A DNA stretch of 64,000 bases from Pedobacter sp. B4-66 (GCF_018492665.1 NZ_JAFVME010000001.1:1-64000), one strand, 5' to 3'; shown: positions 42,154 through 52,386, counted from the stretch's first letter. Notes: generated by a model not told the origin, from the letters alone. Program-made: numbers and translations.

Positions 42154-44637
42154 CTAATTATCTTGATCAAAAAACACCCCGCTAACCGCAGCATTTTCAC
42201 CCCTTACATGATTTACCCGGATTCTTATACTCCCTTTATAGTTAAATACCAGATACTTTCCTTTTTGGTAGTTTTTTATCAGCTGTACAGGAGCTATTAG
42301 ATTGAGTGTTTTTGCATCAAACACCTCAACCGCCGATCGTCTTTCTTTATTATTCCAGTCCAAAAAATACAGCGCTACCTGATGCAGCTGGTCATCTTTT
42401 GCCTCAATATCCATTGTTATGGTTTGTTGCGTTGGATTAGGATCTTTGGTAACTATAGCCCCTAGATTTTGGTTTGCGTTTAAAGAATCACTCAATACGC
42501 TGTTATTAGCGGAAACCTCCAAATGAACATTTGCTTCGTTTCTTAAAGTTACTGATGAGATGTATGCGGGTAGTTTTTGTAAATGCTTTCCATTTCCAAG
42601 TTGATTAAACAACATAAACCCATCTTTCCCGTAGCTGTCCCTCCATTTTCCTGAAGTTAAACTATCCTGTTTAAAGGTATTAACAGGGTAATTCCATGGT
42701 AAATCATTACTTGCTTTAGGTTCTTTAACTTTATCATAAACAACTTTGTACTCGTATTTACCAGGCAGCAGATCACTTACATTTAAGTAGCCATTTTTGA
42801 TTTGAATTGTTTTTGAAGAAGAGCTCGCTTTTACATTCCAGATAAGCTTTCCGTTCAGGTAAAGCGATTTTACTGTACTCCCGCCCAATGGAATTGCAAG
42901 CCGTTTGGCCTTTGTACCTTTAGGTATGGTAAGTTTAGTTAATCCGGTTTTAAGGTTAAAATTGGCAGAGATTATGCCTTGTAACGTTGGCGTACTTCCA
43001 CTAACAAAAGAGATGGTATCGCCTAAATGTGGAATAATTTCGAACTCTTTAAATCCTGGCGCTAATGGCTTAATCCCCAACATTTCTTCAGACAACCATT
43101 TAACTACTCCGCTACTCCATGGGTGCGTTAAACTGGTATATCCACATTGATTATTAGGTGGGGCGTCATTTTGCTCAAGTATTGAATTCCAGCTTGGACG
43201 GTACACTTCAAAAAATGTGGTGCCTCCATACTTAATCTGGCCTCCCCAACAATCTTTAATTGAGCTTATTGCATCATTGTACTTTTGCATTTTTGCCATT
43301 GCCCCGATAATGAAATACTGGTTAAATGGAGAGTAAGACAAACGACTTACCCTATCGGTATAATTACTGTTATAAAACACCTCATTTTCTTTGGCTGTGG
43401 TAAATCCGGTATTGATGGCATCAGCCGATGCATGAAGTCCGAATTCATTAAGCCAGTTTTTACGTTTTCTTTGCTCATCGATTTTTTGAAGAGCATAATC
43501 CGTATATTTCTTTGCCAGATCTACTCTACCAATCTGATTCATTAAGCTTCCAAATTCAATCCATGAACGTATGCTAAGCATAGAATAAGCACGCTGTGAT
43601 TCGGCAGTATTTGGGTTTTCGAAACCTGCGCCCAAACGCTCATCCCAACCAAAGAAACCCAACTTGGGCGATTGCCCATAATGCTGAAAAGCCAAGTCTA
43701 GTTTCTTACTGGCATTATCAATATATTTCTGGGCAAATTCAACATCACCTGTGTAATTTATATAGTCGACAAGGCTTAAAACCCAGTATAAAGAATAGCT
43801 AAAAATACCATTATTTAGATCAGCTGTATTTACAATATTGGCTTTTACAAAATCGTAATTTCCAAAAGCGACCATAGATGCCGCCTGCGATGGATAAGCA
43901 TCTCCTGTCCAGGAATGGCGATCGCTTCGCTCCATTAATATCGCCCCAAAATAGTCCTTTTGAAGATTTAATTTAACGTTATACGCACCGGTATACCATA
44001 TTTTGGTAAGTTCAGGATCGCTGCACGAAAAGCTTCCCTTGTAGTTTACAGGTTTAACCTGACAAACCAAACGAAGATTCTTTATATGCCATGCTCGTTG
44101 ATGAGAAAGCACATTTATCCAACCAAATCTTACCCCTTCATAAAGCTCAGGGTTTAATTCCAATCGATATGTTTGGCCATGCTTAACAGGTTTTAGTGTT
44201 TTAACCGGATGCACCGCCCCACTATTTACAATTGATGGTTCATTGTATTCACTGATACTCATGGTTATACTGTCAATTAAATCTTCCGATTCAAATTCAA
44301 GCCAACCAGCATTCGTTTGTCCGAAATCGAAACGGATAGCTCCTATTCCATTTACCACAATGACATCATTTTGTTTAAACTCCTTCATATCGAAACTACC
44401 GGGAGCTGATGTTGTCCAGCTTAGGGGTTTTAGGTTATAGCTTTCCAGTCCATCAGACGCCTTAGGATTATCCCAACTGTAATTGAAAATAGGATCTGGA
44501 GAAAGTGGATTTAATGCTCCCCTCTTTGTTGCCGTAATTGGTGGGTAAATACTATTTTGTGCTAACACATATTGCCCAAAACTCTGGCAAAGCATCAAAA
44601 AAGCAACTGTAAAAAATACACGCGCAAAATAAATCAT
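42154..44637 (-). CDS. GH78-type alpha-L-rhamnosidase-like protein, exported
   Basis: About 827 residues with a signal peptide (VFFTVAFLMLCQSFGQYVLA). After an N-terminal beta-sandwich, the (alpha/alpha)6 catalytic region contains MERSDRHSWTGDAYPSQAAS (the GH78 general-acid neighbourhood) and FGWDERLGAG, with a C-terminal beta domain and an extra discoidin-like domain near 660-827. It would release rhamnose from plant or microbial glycans, probably in the periplasm. The ATG at 44637 is preferred; the first in-frame codon of the longer form is a TTG at 44646. The exact substrate is uncertain because the active-site motif diverges from classical GH78. Confidence 0.78.
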   Translation of the reverse strand: MIYFARVFFTVAFLMLCQSFGQYVLAQNSIYPPITATKRGALNPLSPDPIFNYSWDNPKASDGLESYNLKPLSWTTSAPGSFDMKEFKQNDVIVVNGIGAIRFDFGQTNAGWLEFESEDLIDSITMSISEYNEPSIVNSGAVHPVKTLKPVKHGQTYRLELNPELYEGVRFGWINVLSHQRAWHIKNLRLVCQVKPVNYKGSFSCSDPELTKIWYTGAYNVKLNLQKDYFGAILMERSDRHSWTGDAYPSQAASMVAFGNYDFVKANIVNTADLNNGIFSYSLYWVLSLVDYINYTGDVEFAQKYIDNASKKLDLAFQHYGQSPKLGFFGWDERLGAGFENPNTAESQRAYSMLSIRSWIEFGSLMNQIGRVDLAKKYTDYALQKIDEQRKRKNWLNEFGLHASADAINTGFTTAKENEVFYNSNYTDRVSRLSYSPFNQYFIIGAMAKMQKYNDAISSIKDCWGGQIKYGGTTFFEVYRPSWNSILEQNDAPPNNQCGYTSLTHPWSSGVVKWLSEEMLGIKPLAPGFKEFEIIPHLGDTISFVSGSTPTLQGIISANFNLKTGLTKLTIPKGTKAKRLAIPLGGSTVKSLYLNGKLIWNVKASSSSKTIQIKNGYLNVSDLLPGKYEYKVVYDKVKEPKASNDLPWNYPVNTFKQDSLTSGKWRDSYGKDGFMLFNQLGNGKHLQKLPAYISSVTLRNEANVHLEVSANNSVLSDSLNANQNLGAIVTKDPNPTQQTITMDIEAKDDQLHQVALYFLDWNNKERRSAVEVFDAKTLNLIAPVQLIKNYQKGKYLVFNYKGSIRIRVNHVRGENAAVSGVFFDQDN

Positions 44638-45011
44638 AGGAAGCAAGCCTCTTTAATTTGGTGAAATCTAATTTGGTTTGAAAACGAAGTTACACCTCAT
44701 GGTTTAGAATATTATTGCCATTAACTAGCTATTCTTTACACTTTTTGGCATTGCCTAAAAATCCAGCAATAGATTATTTCGAGTATCGTAAAATTCACTT
44801 TATAAATCTGACAAAGAAATGTCCACAAAACACCTTTCTAACTAAAGATCAACAACTTATACTTTAAAAAACAACTATTTAAATACATTTGCTAAAATTC
44901 TGTTTGGAGATACGATGAAAGAGAGCATCTAACCTGGACAAACTTAGAACTTACTCAAAATAAAGAAAACAAGACATAAATTTTGAACAATTAAATAAAC
45001 TAAAAAACACT
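44638..45011. other. Divergent intergenic region, no feature recognised
   Basis: These 374 bases between the rhamnosidase-like and cupin genes are AT-rich. I see no conserved promoter, tRNA, repeat or coding frame that I can support. Confidence 0.5.
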
Positions 45012-45470
45012 ATGAAAGTAGAATCAGCTATAAATTTTAGAGCTTACCAAGGAGGATTTTTCAAGACACTAATATCACCTACACAAACAGATGGCGATAT
45101 GGCATTAATAGAAATGACCTTACCTCAAGGGGTAGAGCCGCCAAAACATAAACATACAAAAGAAGATGAAACCTTTTATCTGCTTGATGGAGAGATGACT
45201 TTTCAAATTGGAGATAAAGTAATCCATGCGCAACAAGGAGAAGCGATTTTTGCTCCTAGAATGGTTCCTCACCATTTTGTGATTAACACGAAATCTGCAA
45301 GATTTCTTACACTGATTACGCCAGGATATTTACACAACTATTTTTTAGAGTTCAGTCAACCACAAGAAGGAGAACCAACAATAGCTCGCCCTGAGGGCCC
45401 ACCTCCTGCTCACTTAATCGCAAAAATGACAGAGCAACTTACTGAAAAATACAAGATCTCCTTTGCATAA
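45012..45470 (+). CDS. Cupin-domain protein
   Basis: A 152-residue single-domain cupin. Motif 1 is PPKHKHTKEDETFYLLDGEM (His-His-Glu metal ligands) and motif 2 is QGEAIFAPRMVPHHFVINTK (His ligand). It could be a small dioxygenase, isomerase or quercetinase-like enzyme, or a binding protein; the sequence does not distinguish these. It is monocistronic, with a strong terminator shared with the convergent methionine-transport operon. Confidence 0.9.
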   Translation: MKVESAINFRAYQGGFFKTLISPTQTDGDMALIEMTLPQGVEPPKHKHTKEDETFYLLDGEMTFQIGDKVIHAQQGEAIFAPRMVPHHFVINTKSARFLTLITPGYLHNYFLEFSQPQEGEPTIARPEGPPPAHLIAKMTEQLTEKYKISFA

Positions 45471-45515
45471 CGAGGTTTAGTAAACAACCACAAAAATGTA
45501 TTGGAAAAGTTTAAA

Positions 45516-45547
45516 AGATAGTGTCCGAAAAGATTTGGACACTATCT
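45516..45547. terminator. Bidirectional terminator
   Basis: AGATAGTGTCC (45516-45526) and GGACACTATCT (45537-45547) form a perfect 11-bp stem with a 10-nt loop between the convergent cupin and metQ genes. Confidence 0.88.
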
Positions 45548-45552
45548 CTTAA

Positions 45553-46371
45553 TTACCATCCTTTAACAGCGCCGCCTTTAAATTCTTTTTCCGCAGCCTG
45601 AGCCACTTCATCAGACTGATACGCCTTTACAAAATTCTGTATCTCTGCTCTGTTTTTATCTTCTTCTCTAGTTACAATAATATTTACGTATGGAGATTTT
45701 TTATCTTCTACAAAAAGTCCATCACGTTCTGCAACTAATCCAACCGGGGTAGCAAAAGTGTTGTTGATAACTGCAATAGTAACATTCTGATCATCTAATG
45801 CTCTTGGCAATTGAGGCGCTTCTAGTTCAACAATTTTAAGCTGTTTTGGATTCCCTACTATATCATTTACTGTAGGCAATAAACCAACTCCATCTTTTAA
45901 TTTCAACAGGTTAGCACTTTGCAACAACAACAGTGCTCTTCCACCATTTGTAGGATCATTAGGAATGATAATAGTACTACCATCCTTAAGCTCTTCGATC
46001 TTTTTAATCTTTCTTGAATAACCTGCAAGAGGGTATACAAAAGTGTTACCTACTATGGCAAATTTATAACCACGCTGCTTTGCCTGAACTTCTAAATAAG
46101 GGCCGGTCTGAAATGCATTTGCATCAATATCTCCCTGATGAAGCGCCTCATTAGGCATCACGTAATCATTAAACCTGATCAGCTCTACTTCTAATCCGAA
46201 TTTCTCTTTAGCTACTTTTTGCGCAACCTGAGCAACAACGTATTCCGGGCCAGATTCAACTCCTACTTTAATATGATTTGGTATAGTTTTTTTTGAATTA
46301 CCCCCGCAGCCAAATAAACTAACAGTGGCTATAATTGTAACTAATGCAAGTGCTTTAATTTCTATTTTCAT
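45553..46371 (-). CDS. metQ: Methionine ABC transporter substrate-binding lipoprotein MetQ
   Basis: A 272-residue NlpA-family lipoprotein. The signal peptide ends in a lipobox (SLFGCGG), and the mature protein has the family motifs VGVESGPEYVVAQVAQKVA, QGDIDANAFQTGPYL and IIPNDPTNGGRALLLLQ. It captures D/L-methionine and delivers it to MetI. Last gene of the metN-metI-metQ operon, 17 bp after metI. Confidence 0.93.
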   Translation of the reverse strand: MKIEIKALALVTIIATVSLFGCGGNSKKTIPNHIKVGVESGPEYVVAQVAQKVAKEKFGLEVELIRFNDYVMPNEALHQGDIDANAFQTGPYLEVQAKQRGYKFAIVGNTFVYPLAGYSRKIKKIEELKDGSTIIIPNDPTNGGRALLLLQSANLLKLKDGVGLLPTVNDIVGNPKQLKIVELEAPQLPRALDDQNVTIAVINNTFATPVGLVAERDGLFVEDKKSPYVNIIVTREEDKNRAEIQNFVKAYQSDEVAQAAEKEFKGGAVKGW

Positions 46372-46388
46372 AAGTTATTTTTAATAAG

Positions 46389-47045
46389 TTATTTTCTATG
46401 ATCCACTTTTTTAGCGATAAAATCGCCGATAAACTGTATAAAGAATACCAGCGCTACAAGTGAAACCAATACGGTATTCATTACCGTTACATCATACCCT
46501 ACATATCCGTATTGATATCCTATTTGGCCTAATCCACCGGCTCCAACAGCTCCTCCCATTGCCGAGTAACCAACAAGAGTAATCAAGGTAATAGAAGCCG
46601 TATTAATTAAAGATGGAAGTGCTTCTGGAAGCAAAACTTTGTAGACAATTTGAAAGGGAGTTGCACCCATAGCTCTTGCTGCCTCCACTAAGCCATGTGG
46701 AACCTCAATTAAGCTGTTCTCTACCATACGCGCAATAAACGGTGCAGCGCCAATACTTAATGGAACTAAAGCTGCTTCCACCCCTATTGAAGTACCAACC
46801 AGCATCCTGGTAAATGGGATCATCCAAACAATGAGTATAATAAATGGAATAGACCGGAAAACATTTACAGCAACTGACAACGTATTATTAAGTCCTCTGT
46901 TCTCTAACACCTGGCCTTTTCTGGTCAAAAATAGCATTACACCTGTTGGCAATCCAATCACAAAACCGAAAAAACCAGACACAAAGGTCATGATAATTGT
47001 TTCCCAAGCACCCTTAAATAGCATCAAAATCATAGACTCAGACAT
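46389..47045 (-). CDS. metI: Methionine ABC transporter permease MetI
   Basis: A 218-residue permease with five to six transmembrane helices. The EAA loop reads [20 protein letters not shown], which docks on the MetN ATPase, and [20 protein letters not shown] is typical of MetI. It overlaps the end of metN by 8 bp, so expression is coupled. Confidence 0.93.
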   Translation of the reverse strand: MSESMILMLFKGAWETIIMTFVSGFFGFVIGLPTGVMLFLTRKGQVLENRGLNNTLSVAVNVFRSIPFIILIVWMIPFTRMLVGTSIGVEAALVPLSIGAAPFIARMVENSLIEVPHGLVEAARAMGATPFQIVYKVLLPEALPSLINTASITLITLVGYSAMGGAVGAGGLGQIGYQYGYVGYDVTVMNTVLVSLVALVFFIQFIGDFIAKKVDHRK

Positions 47046-48069
47046 ACCCCAACTCCTCCACTCTTATTTGTTTGTTATTATAAAATGCTAATGCCTTTTG
47101 ATGATTTTCTTCTGTGCCCGAAACCTCAACTACCATTGCACCAAATTTAACGCCACCCGCATATTCAATTTGAGCATAAATAATATTGTTGTCGAGCTCG
47201 AATAAACGACTTACCTCAGATAAAACTGGGTCATCTGCAGATTGTCCTGTAAATTCTAATTTCAATAGAGGCTTTTTGTTTGCTTCTCTCTTTGCTGTTA
47301 GTCTTTCCAGATATTCTTCCGGAATATTAATCTTTAAAGATGATGCTATAAATTCTTTAGTAAGATCTGTTTTTGGGTGAGCAAAAATCTCACTCACGGA
47401 TCCTTGTTCTATCAGTTCACCATCGCTAATAACTGCAACCTGATCGCAGATGTTCTTTACAACATCCATTTCATGCGTAATTAGCAAAATGGTGATGTTT
47501 AGCCGCTTATTAATATCCTTTAACAAATTAAGAATAGACTTAGTAGTCGCAGGATCAAGTGCACTGGTAGCCTCATCGCACAAAAGCACTTTAGGGTTAC
47601 TGGCCAAAGTACGTGCAATAGCTACGCGTTGTTTTTGTCCGCCCGACAAATTTGCCGGATAATCATTATGCTTTTCTTCCAGGCCAACTAGTGCCAGCAA
47701 CTCAGAAACTCTATTCTTAATTTCTTGCTTTGGTAATTTATCCAACTCCAAAGGGAAAGCTATATTCTCGGAAACTGTCCTAGAAGATAAAAGATTAAAA
47801 TGCTGAAAAATCATTCCAATCTGTCTTCTTTCCTTAGCCAAATCAGTTGCTGACAAACCCATAAGATTCTGTCCATCAACAATAACTTCACCTGAAGTTG
47901 GTCTTTCCAACAGATTAACACAACGAATTAACGTGCTTTTACCGGCTCCTGAAGCCCCTATTACCCCAAATATCTTCCCTTTAGGCACGGTTAGTGACAC
48001 CTTTGACAAGGCAATAATTTCCCTGTTTTTCTGGTGAAACTTCTTAGTTATATTTTTTAATTCAATCAT
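47038..48069 (-). CDS. metN: Methionine ABC transporter ATPase MetN
   Basis: A 343-residue ATPase with Walker [11 protein letters not shown] loop FQHFNLL, signature LSGGQKQR, Walker [14 protein letters not shown] and H loop ITHEMD. The C-terminal NIL domain (about 265-340) senses methionine in homologues and inhibits uptake when the cell is replete. First gene of the operon. No SAM riboswitch is visible upstream; instead there is a candidate promoter with an inverted repeat (48122-48165). Confidence 0.95.
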   Translation of the reverse strand: MIELKNITKKFHQKNREIIALSKVSLTVPKGKIFGVIGASGAGKSTLIRCVNLLERPTSGEVIVDGQNLMGLSATDLAKERRQIGMIFQHFNLLSSRTVSENIAFPLELDKLPKQEIKNRVSELLALVGLEEKHNDYPANLSGGQKQRVAIARTLASNPKVLLCDEATSALDPATTKSILNLLKDINKRLNITILLITHEMDVVKNICDQVAVISDGELIEQGSVSEIFAHPKTDLTKEFIASSLKINIPEEYLERLTAKREANKKPLLKLEFTGQSADDPVLSEVSRLFELDNNIIYAQIEYAGGVKFGAMVVEVSGTEENHQKALAFYNNKQIRVEELGYV

Positions 48070-48121
48070 TAAACTTCTCGCAGTTTAGAACTACCTTATT
48101 TAAACAAAATAAAGTTTGCTG

Positions 48122-48165
48122 CAAAAGTAAGAATAATCATTAATAGTCTAGTACGTTAATAGACT
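48122..48165 (-). promoter_or_regulatory. Candidate met operon promoter and operator
   Basis: On the minus strand TACTTTTG (48129-48122) matches TAnnTTTG. Fifteen bases upstream lies the inverted repeat AGTCTA/TAGACT (48145-48150 with 48160-48165), covering the -33 region, where no consensus TTTG exists. This suggests regulation by a DNA-binding protein rather than a riboswitch. Confidence 0.4.
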
Positions 48166-48189
48166 TTTACATTTAACACACCAATTCCA

Positions 48190-49098
48190 TTAGAATGTTT
48201 CATCAATTAATTCTTTGTTTATGAAGGATCCAGATTTTGTACCAGCTGCAATTGCAACAGACACCGCACGAGCCATTGTCGTATTGTCTCCTGCTGCATA
48301 AATCCCCGGGATTGTAGTCCTTTGCAGATCATCAACCTGAATAAAGCCTTGTTCATTAATCTCACAACCAAGTTGCTCAGGTAATTCAGAATGCTGCTTA
48401 AATGTTATTTTAGCAAAAATTGCACTAACCTTTTGCTTACTCCCATCTTTAAAAACTATGTTCGTAACATAGCCCTCATGATGCTCAATTTCAGCAATCT
48501 GCGTTTCTATGATCTCGATATTGTGTTGCTTGATTTTATCTATTTGCTCTGGCTTTAGTGTAGATTTTCCGTTTGTAAACAGCGTAAGATCCTTAGTCCA
48601 GTTGCTAATTAATCGGGTAAATTCAAAAGCAATGTCCCCATTTACTATCAATCCAATTGACTCGTGCCTAACTTCGTATCCATGACAGTACGGACAGTGG
48701 AGAACAGAAATTCCCCAACATTCGGCAAAGCCTTTTATGTCTGGCATCTGATCACTTAAGCCTGTAGCAAACAACAATTTGCTTGCAGTAAATGATGCTC
48801 CACTTTGGGTGTTTATTACAAAACCGTTTTTTGTTTTTGAGCCACTAAGCACAACATCTTCGAGAAAAGATACCGTATTATACTTTAGTACCTGATCTTT
48901 TGCCGCCTCCGCTATCCGCTTAGGCGTTTGTCCATCTTGAGTTATAAAATTATGTGAATGTGGCGTTTGCCTATTGCACGGTTTTCCAGCATCGATAATT
49001 AAAACCTTCCTTAATGAGCGACCCAAAGCCATTCCGGCAGAAAGCCCTGCATAACTACCTCCAATTATGATTACATCAAATTCTTTATTGTCTTCCAT
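48190..49098 (-). CDS. Thioredoxin reductase-like FAD/NAD(P)H oxidoreductase
   Basis: A 302-residue flavoprotein. The FAD site is GGSYAGLSAGMALGR, the redox-active Cys pair is in CPYCHGYE, and the second FAD motif is GIYAAGDNTT. Sequence style (CPYCHGYE, HNFITQDGQTPKRI) is closer to GliT/HlmI-type dithiol oxidoreductases and related small TrxR-like enzymes than to TrxB itself. It may oxidise a thiol metabolite or act in detoxification. It has its own consensus promoter (49144-49173) and appears monocistronic. Confidence 0.85.
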   Translation of the reverse strand: MEDNKEFDVIIIGGSYAGLSAGMALGRSLRKVLIIDAGKPCNRQTPHSHNFITQDGQTPKRIAEAAKDQVLKYNTVSFLEDVVLSGSKTKNGFVINTQSGASFTASKLLFATGLSDQMPDIKGFAECWGISVLHCPYCHGYEVRHESIGLIVNGDIAFEFTRLISNWTKDLTLFTNGKSTLKPEQIDKIKQHNIEIIETQIAEIEHHEGYVTNIVFKDGSKQKVSAIFAKITFKQHSELPEQLGCEINEQGFIQVDDLQRTTIPGIYAAGDNTTMARAVSVAIAAGTKSGSFINKELIDETF

Positions 49099-49143
49099 CG
49101 TTGTTTATTTATGTATAAAAAATATACTGCTATTTATTGCAGA

Positions 49144-49173
49144 CAAAATTAAACACAATACACAATAATGCAA
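49144..49173 (-). promoter_or_regulatory. Consensus Bacteroidota promoter
   Basis: On the minus strand TTG (49173-49171), an exact 19-bp spacer and TAATTTTG (49151-49144) match TTG-N19-TAnnTTTG. The start site would be near 49138, giving a 40-nt leader before the oxidoreductase ATG at 49098. Confidence 0.7.
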
Positions 49174-49225
49174 CACAGTTGCAAATAAAGAATGTTAGCG
49201 GAATCTCATTTTTTACCTAAGGTAA

Positions 49226-50245
49226 TTAGTTTGAAGCGCTCTTTTTCAAAGACTTGCTTCCTAATATGTTATATCTGATAGCAAAAGCCTGCTGACTATC
49301 AATTACACCATCAACATAGTGGAAAGACAAAGTAAACTGCCCTTCAATACCCTTATATATTTTTGGTCTCCAGCTTAAATCTGTTCGGTTGTAGGTTTTA
49401 GCTGTATAAAATTGATCTCCAAGCATTATATGATGTCCTTCTCCCTTATAGAAAGAATTAGTGATACCAAACCTATGGTACTCAGCAAACATCTCTAACA
49501 ACAATCCTTTTGGCGTTTTCCATCCACCTACACTGCGTTCACGCTCAAGTGACACTAAACCACCCGCGTTGATTGTTAATGAATCTAAGAACGTTTTATG
49601 ACCAAAATCTAAACCTGCTTTAACTGTAATTGCGCCATTATCCTTGATGTGGTCACCAGGAATATCTATTGCAGGTCCGGCATCATGCAACATCATCGCA
49701 TAATGAGAGATAAAGAACATGTCTTTTTTATATCTTCCAGATAATCCGAATATGAAATTTTCTCTGGCAGTTGCAGTCTGGCGGCTTGTCCAGTCAATAA
49801 ATAATAACTGCTTCCAATTTTCATTTTCAAACTTAAGTAACATACCTTCTACGTTAGGCCTGTAGTAGCTTAAGGTGTCATTTAAAACGGCTCTCGGAAA
49901 ATCAGAAAGTAATTCCCGTCTTGGAAACACCCCCATATTGAAGTTCCAATTTTGTTTAATGTACTGGTAATAAACTACGGGATCAATTTTATTGGTAAAT
50001 TTTAAAGAACCGAATTCATGAAGCGCATTAAACCCCACTCTAATTCGATGAGTACTATCAAGTAACAATCCAATTTCAGGAGAAAATCTTACTCCAAATA
50101 TAGTTTGAGAAAATCGGTTCGATCTGGCGTACTCTCTATTATCTGCAAAAGTGTGAATATTCAGATTACCTTCAACTTCTTGAGAATAAATGTTTGTTAT
50201 TGCAGAGGTCAACAGAATAATAGTCAGTAGAATTTTAATTCTCAT
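49226..50245 (-). CDS. Outer-membrane porin-like protein
   Basis: A 339-residue protein with a signal peptide (ILLTIILLTSAITNIYSQ) and alternating aromatic/polar strands typical of a beta-barrel (NFNMGVFPRRELLSDFPRAV, FIFGLSGRYKKDMFFISHYA). No exact porin family is certain. It begins 64 bp downstream of an MFS pump gene on the same strand, so it may be the outer-membrane member of that operon, though a separate promoter cannot be excluded. Confidence 0.65.
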   Translation of the reverse strand: MRIKILLTIILLTSAITNIYSQEVEGNLNIHTFADNREYARSNRFSQTIFGVRFSPEIGLLLDSTHRIRVGFNALHEFGSLKFTNKIDPVVYYQYIKQNWNFNMGVFPRRELLSDFPRAVLNDTLSYYRPNVEGMLLKFENENWKQLLFIDWTSRQTATARENFIFGLSGRYKKDMFFISHYAMMLHDAGPAIDIPGDHIKDNGAITVKAGLDFGHKTFLDSLTINAGGLVSLERERSVGGWKTPKGLLLEMFAEYHRFGITNSFYKGEGHHIMLGDQFYTAKTYNRTDLSWRPKIYKGIEGQFTLSFHYVDGVIDSQQAFAIRYNILGSKSLKKSASN

Positions 50246-50309
50246 AGATTTGGGATATGGTTTTTAAAGTTTGTTTCAGTAACACCGGCAAATATTATAT
50301 AAAATAGTC

Positions 50310-51551
50310 TTATTTTAAAACTTTCTTTTTTACCATAACACTAACGCGATAAACAAAGAAACAACAAACGGCAATTATTACTGAAACTACCAAACCTAGA
50401 ATGCCATAATTTTCAAGCGGACTTGTACTACTTTTTTGAGTAACAATTAATCCGGCACATAAAGCGGCAATACCGCCAGCCATCTGTTGAAGCGAAGCAT
50501 TTACACTCATAAAAGCACCCCTGTCTTTCATATCAGGTATACTCATTGTGAGTGTGGTTGCCGGAATCATTCTGCTCATAACCCCCATAAACAACACCAT
50601 ATTAATTACCACAACCTGCCAAAGTGGAATGGCTGCCAGGTTTGTATAAATCAAAATCATAACAATTGCCAGTGCAGATCCGGCCGTAAACAGCATAAAC
50701 TTATCAACCTTATCACTTAGTTTTCCAATCAAAGGCATTACTATAATAGAAGCGATACCGGTAAACATGAATACCATTGGTAACTGATGTGGTGTAATTT
50801 TTATATTATTGATTAGAAATGCACTACTAAATGGCATCAACATAAAACCTCCTATGCTTAAAAAAGCGGTAGCGATGAAACCTGTTTGATAAGATTTGTT
50901 CGAAACCGCATGCCATAGATGCAAAAAAGCACTTTTATCAGATTGTAATGCAAGGTGCTTGTCTATTGGCTTAATCTTTACGATAATAAAGATTGCTACA
51001 ATAACTGCCAAAGCAACTATCATTAAAAATGAAGAATGCCAGCCCCATAAATTGGCAAAATAAAGACCTACCGGAATACCTAAAACCTGACTTGCGGCAA
51101 AAGCCATCTGCACAAAGCCCATCACTCTGCCTCGCTGATTAAGCTCAAAAAGATCGGCCATAATTGTCATGGAAATTGCACCAATAACACCTCCAAATAA
51201 TCCGGTTATTATTCTGGCTCCTAAGAGCATATAATAGCTGGTTGATAAGGCACAACCTAACGTACCTACAATAAATCCTATATAAAAGAACAGAAGTAGT
51301 TTCTTTCTATCAAACTTGTCTGCAAAACCAGCGGCCAGTATTCCTGATGCCCCTGCACTAAACGCATAAGATGAAACCACCAATCCAAAACCTTTTGGAG
51401 TGATTGCCAATGATTTCATTAAGTAGTCACCCAGAGGTGCAAGAACCATAAAATCAAGGACTATTGTAAATTGAAGTAAAGCCAATAAAGCAATTACTAA
51501 TTTCTGGTAATTACTAAAGGGTAAAATTATATTGGTAGAGGGTTGTTCCAT
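50310..51551 (-). CDS. MFS drug/metabolite efflux transporter (DHA1-like)
   Basis: A 413-residue transporter with 12 hydrophobic helices. The loop 2-3 motif A appears as GFADKFDRKKLLLF and motif C-like glycine-rich helices follow (AASQVLGIPVGLYFAN). It probably exports a drug or metabolite by proton antiport. It lies in the tetR-HMA-like-MFS-porin-like order, all on the minus strand, so it is likely repressed by the TetR regulator through the palindrome at 52413-52432. Confidence 0.9.
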   Translation of the reverse strand: MEQPSTNIILPFSNYQKLVIALLALLQFTIVLDFMVLAPLGDYLMKSLAITPKGFGLVVSSYAFSAGASGILAAGFADKFDRKKLLLFFYIGFIVGTLGCALSTSYYMLLGARIITGLFGGVIGAISMTIMADLFELNQRGRVMGFVQMAFAASQVLGIPVGLYFANLWGWHSSFLMIVALAVIVAIFIIVKIKPIDKHLALQSDKSAFLHLWHAVSNKSYQTGFIATAFLSIGGFMLMPFSSAFLINNIKITPHQLPMVFMFTGIASIIVMPLIGKLSDKVDKFMLFTAGSALAIVMILIYTNLAAIPLWQVVVINMVLFMGVMSRMIPATTLTMSIPDMKDRGAFMSVNASLQQMAGGIAALCAGLIVTQKSSTSPLENYGILGLVVSVIIAVCCFFVYRVSVMVKKKVLK

Positions 51552-51563
51552 AAGTTTTTTTAA

Positions 51564-51788
51564 TTAAATCAGTTCTTCGCATTGGTATCCATTTTTTGAA
51601 ACCAGATGAATTACCTCTTCTAATTTCAATGCCGGAGAAACAATACGCAGCACGCAATCAACATCTTGTTGATCAATTGTCCATTGCTTGACGTTATGCT
51701 TTTCCATTACTTTGGCAATAAGACTTTTATCCTCAGCCGTCTGAATGTTTGTTTTAAAAAGCAGAATATCTTTAAAATCTGGTTCCAT
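51564..51788 (-). CDS. Small HMA-like/ferredoxin-fold protein
   Basis: A 74-residue protein with a beta-alpha-beta-beta-alpha pattern (ILLFKTNIQTAEDKSLIAKV ... VKQWTIDQQDVDCVLRIVS ... LEEVIHLVSKNGYQCEEL). This resembles heavy-metal-associated-like domains, but the CxxC metal site is absent, so metal binding is doubtful. It lies 12 bp before the MFS gene and 7 bp after tetR, in the same operon. The role may be regulatory or unrelated to transport. Confidence 0.65.
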   Translation of the reverse strand: MEPDFKDILLFKTNIQTAEDKSLIAKVMEKHNVKQWTIDQQDVDCVLRIVSPALKLEEVIHLVSKNGYQCEELI

Positions 51789-51795
51789 AGGTGTG

Positions 51796-52386
51796 TTATT
51801 TTTTCAGTGCCTTCAACACTAGCTCAAAAGTATCCCAAAGTACTTTATCTGTTAAAACGAAAGGTCTTCCGCCAATGCTTCTTCCATCAAAGTGAAACCT
51901 TACAAGATTATATAATGGAGCAAAAGCAATTGACCAATAAACTTCTAACTGCATCTCATTAATTTCGCCTTTCTTTATAGCATTATGCATGAATTTGCCA
52001 AGAGTTACTTTGAAATTACTCACTATTGTTCCATAAACTTCTTCCTGGTAAGTGGATGTTCTTAGCTGTTCAAGAAACTGAGAGGTTATTTTATTTTCGA
52101 GCATACATTTTGCTCTGTTTTTCCATTGTTGCTTTAAACCTATTTCAAAGGATACCTCCGGATCAAAATTCTCAAGCATAATATTACTCATTCGCTCGGC
52201 CTCTTCCTTTGCTATTTGCAAAATCAAGTCATCTTTATCTTTATAATAGATGTACAATGTAGCTACAGATATTTCGCACTCTTTAGCCAACTTATTCATC
52301 GTAAAACCCTCAAATCCTATCTTCACAAGCAGTTCCATTGCTTTCTGTTTCACCAGTTCTACTTTATTCAAATCTCTTGCTCTCAT
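51796..52386 (-). CDS. TetR-family transcriptional repressor
   Basis: About 196 residues. The N-terminal HTH reads AMELLVKIGFEGFTMNKLAK then ECEISVATLYIYYKDKDDLI, the classic TetR pattern, followed by a helical ligand-binding domain. The ATG at 52386 is chosen: the alternative ATG at 52428 lies inside a palindromic operator and upstream of the -7 promoter box (52408-52415). First gene of the operon with the HMA-like protein and MFS pump; it probably represses them until a ligand binds. Confidence 0.9.
   Translation of the reverse strand: MRARDLNKVELVKQKAMELLVKIGFEGFTMNKLAKECEISVATLYIYYKDKDDLILQIAKEEAERMSNIMLENFDPEVSFEIGLKQQWKNRAKCMLENKITSQFLEQLRTSTYQEEVYGTIVSNFKVTLGKFMHNAIKKGEINEMQLEVYWSIAFAPLYNLVRFHFDGRSIGGRPFVLTDKVLWDTFELVLKALKK

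Noticed and set aside
48070..48189. SAM riboswitch upstream of metN
   Set aside because: The leader is too short and lacks any recognisable SAM aptamer pairing; only a promoter and inverted repeat are visible.
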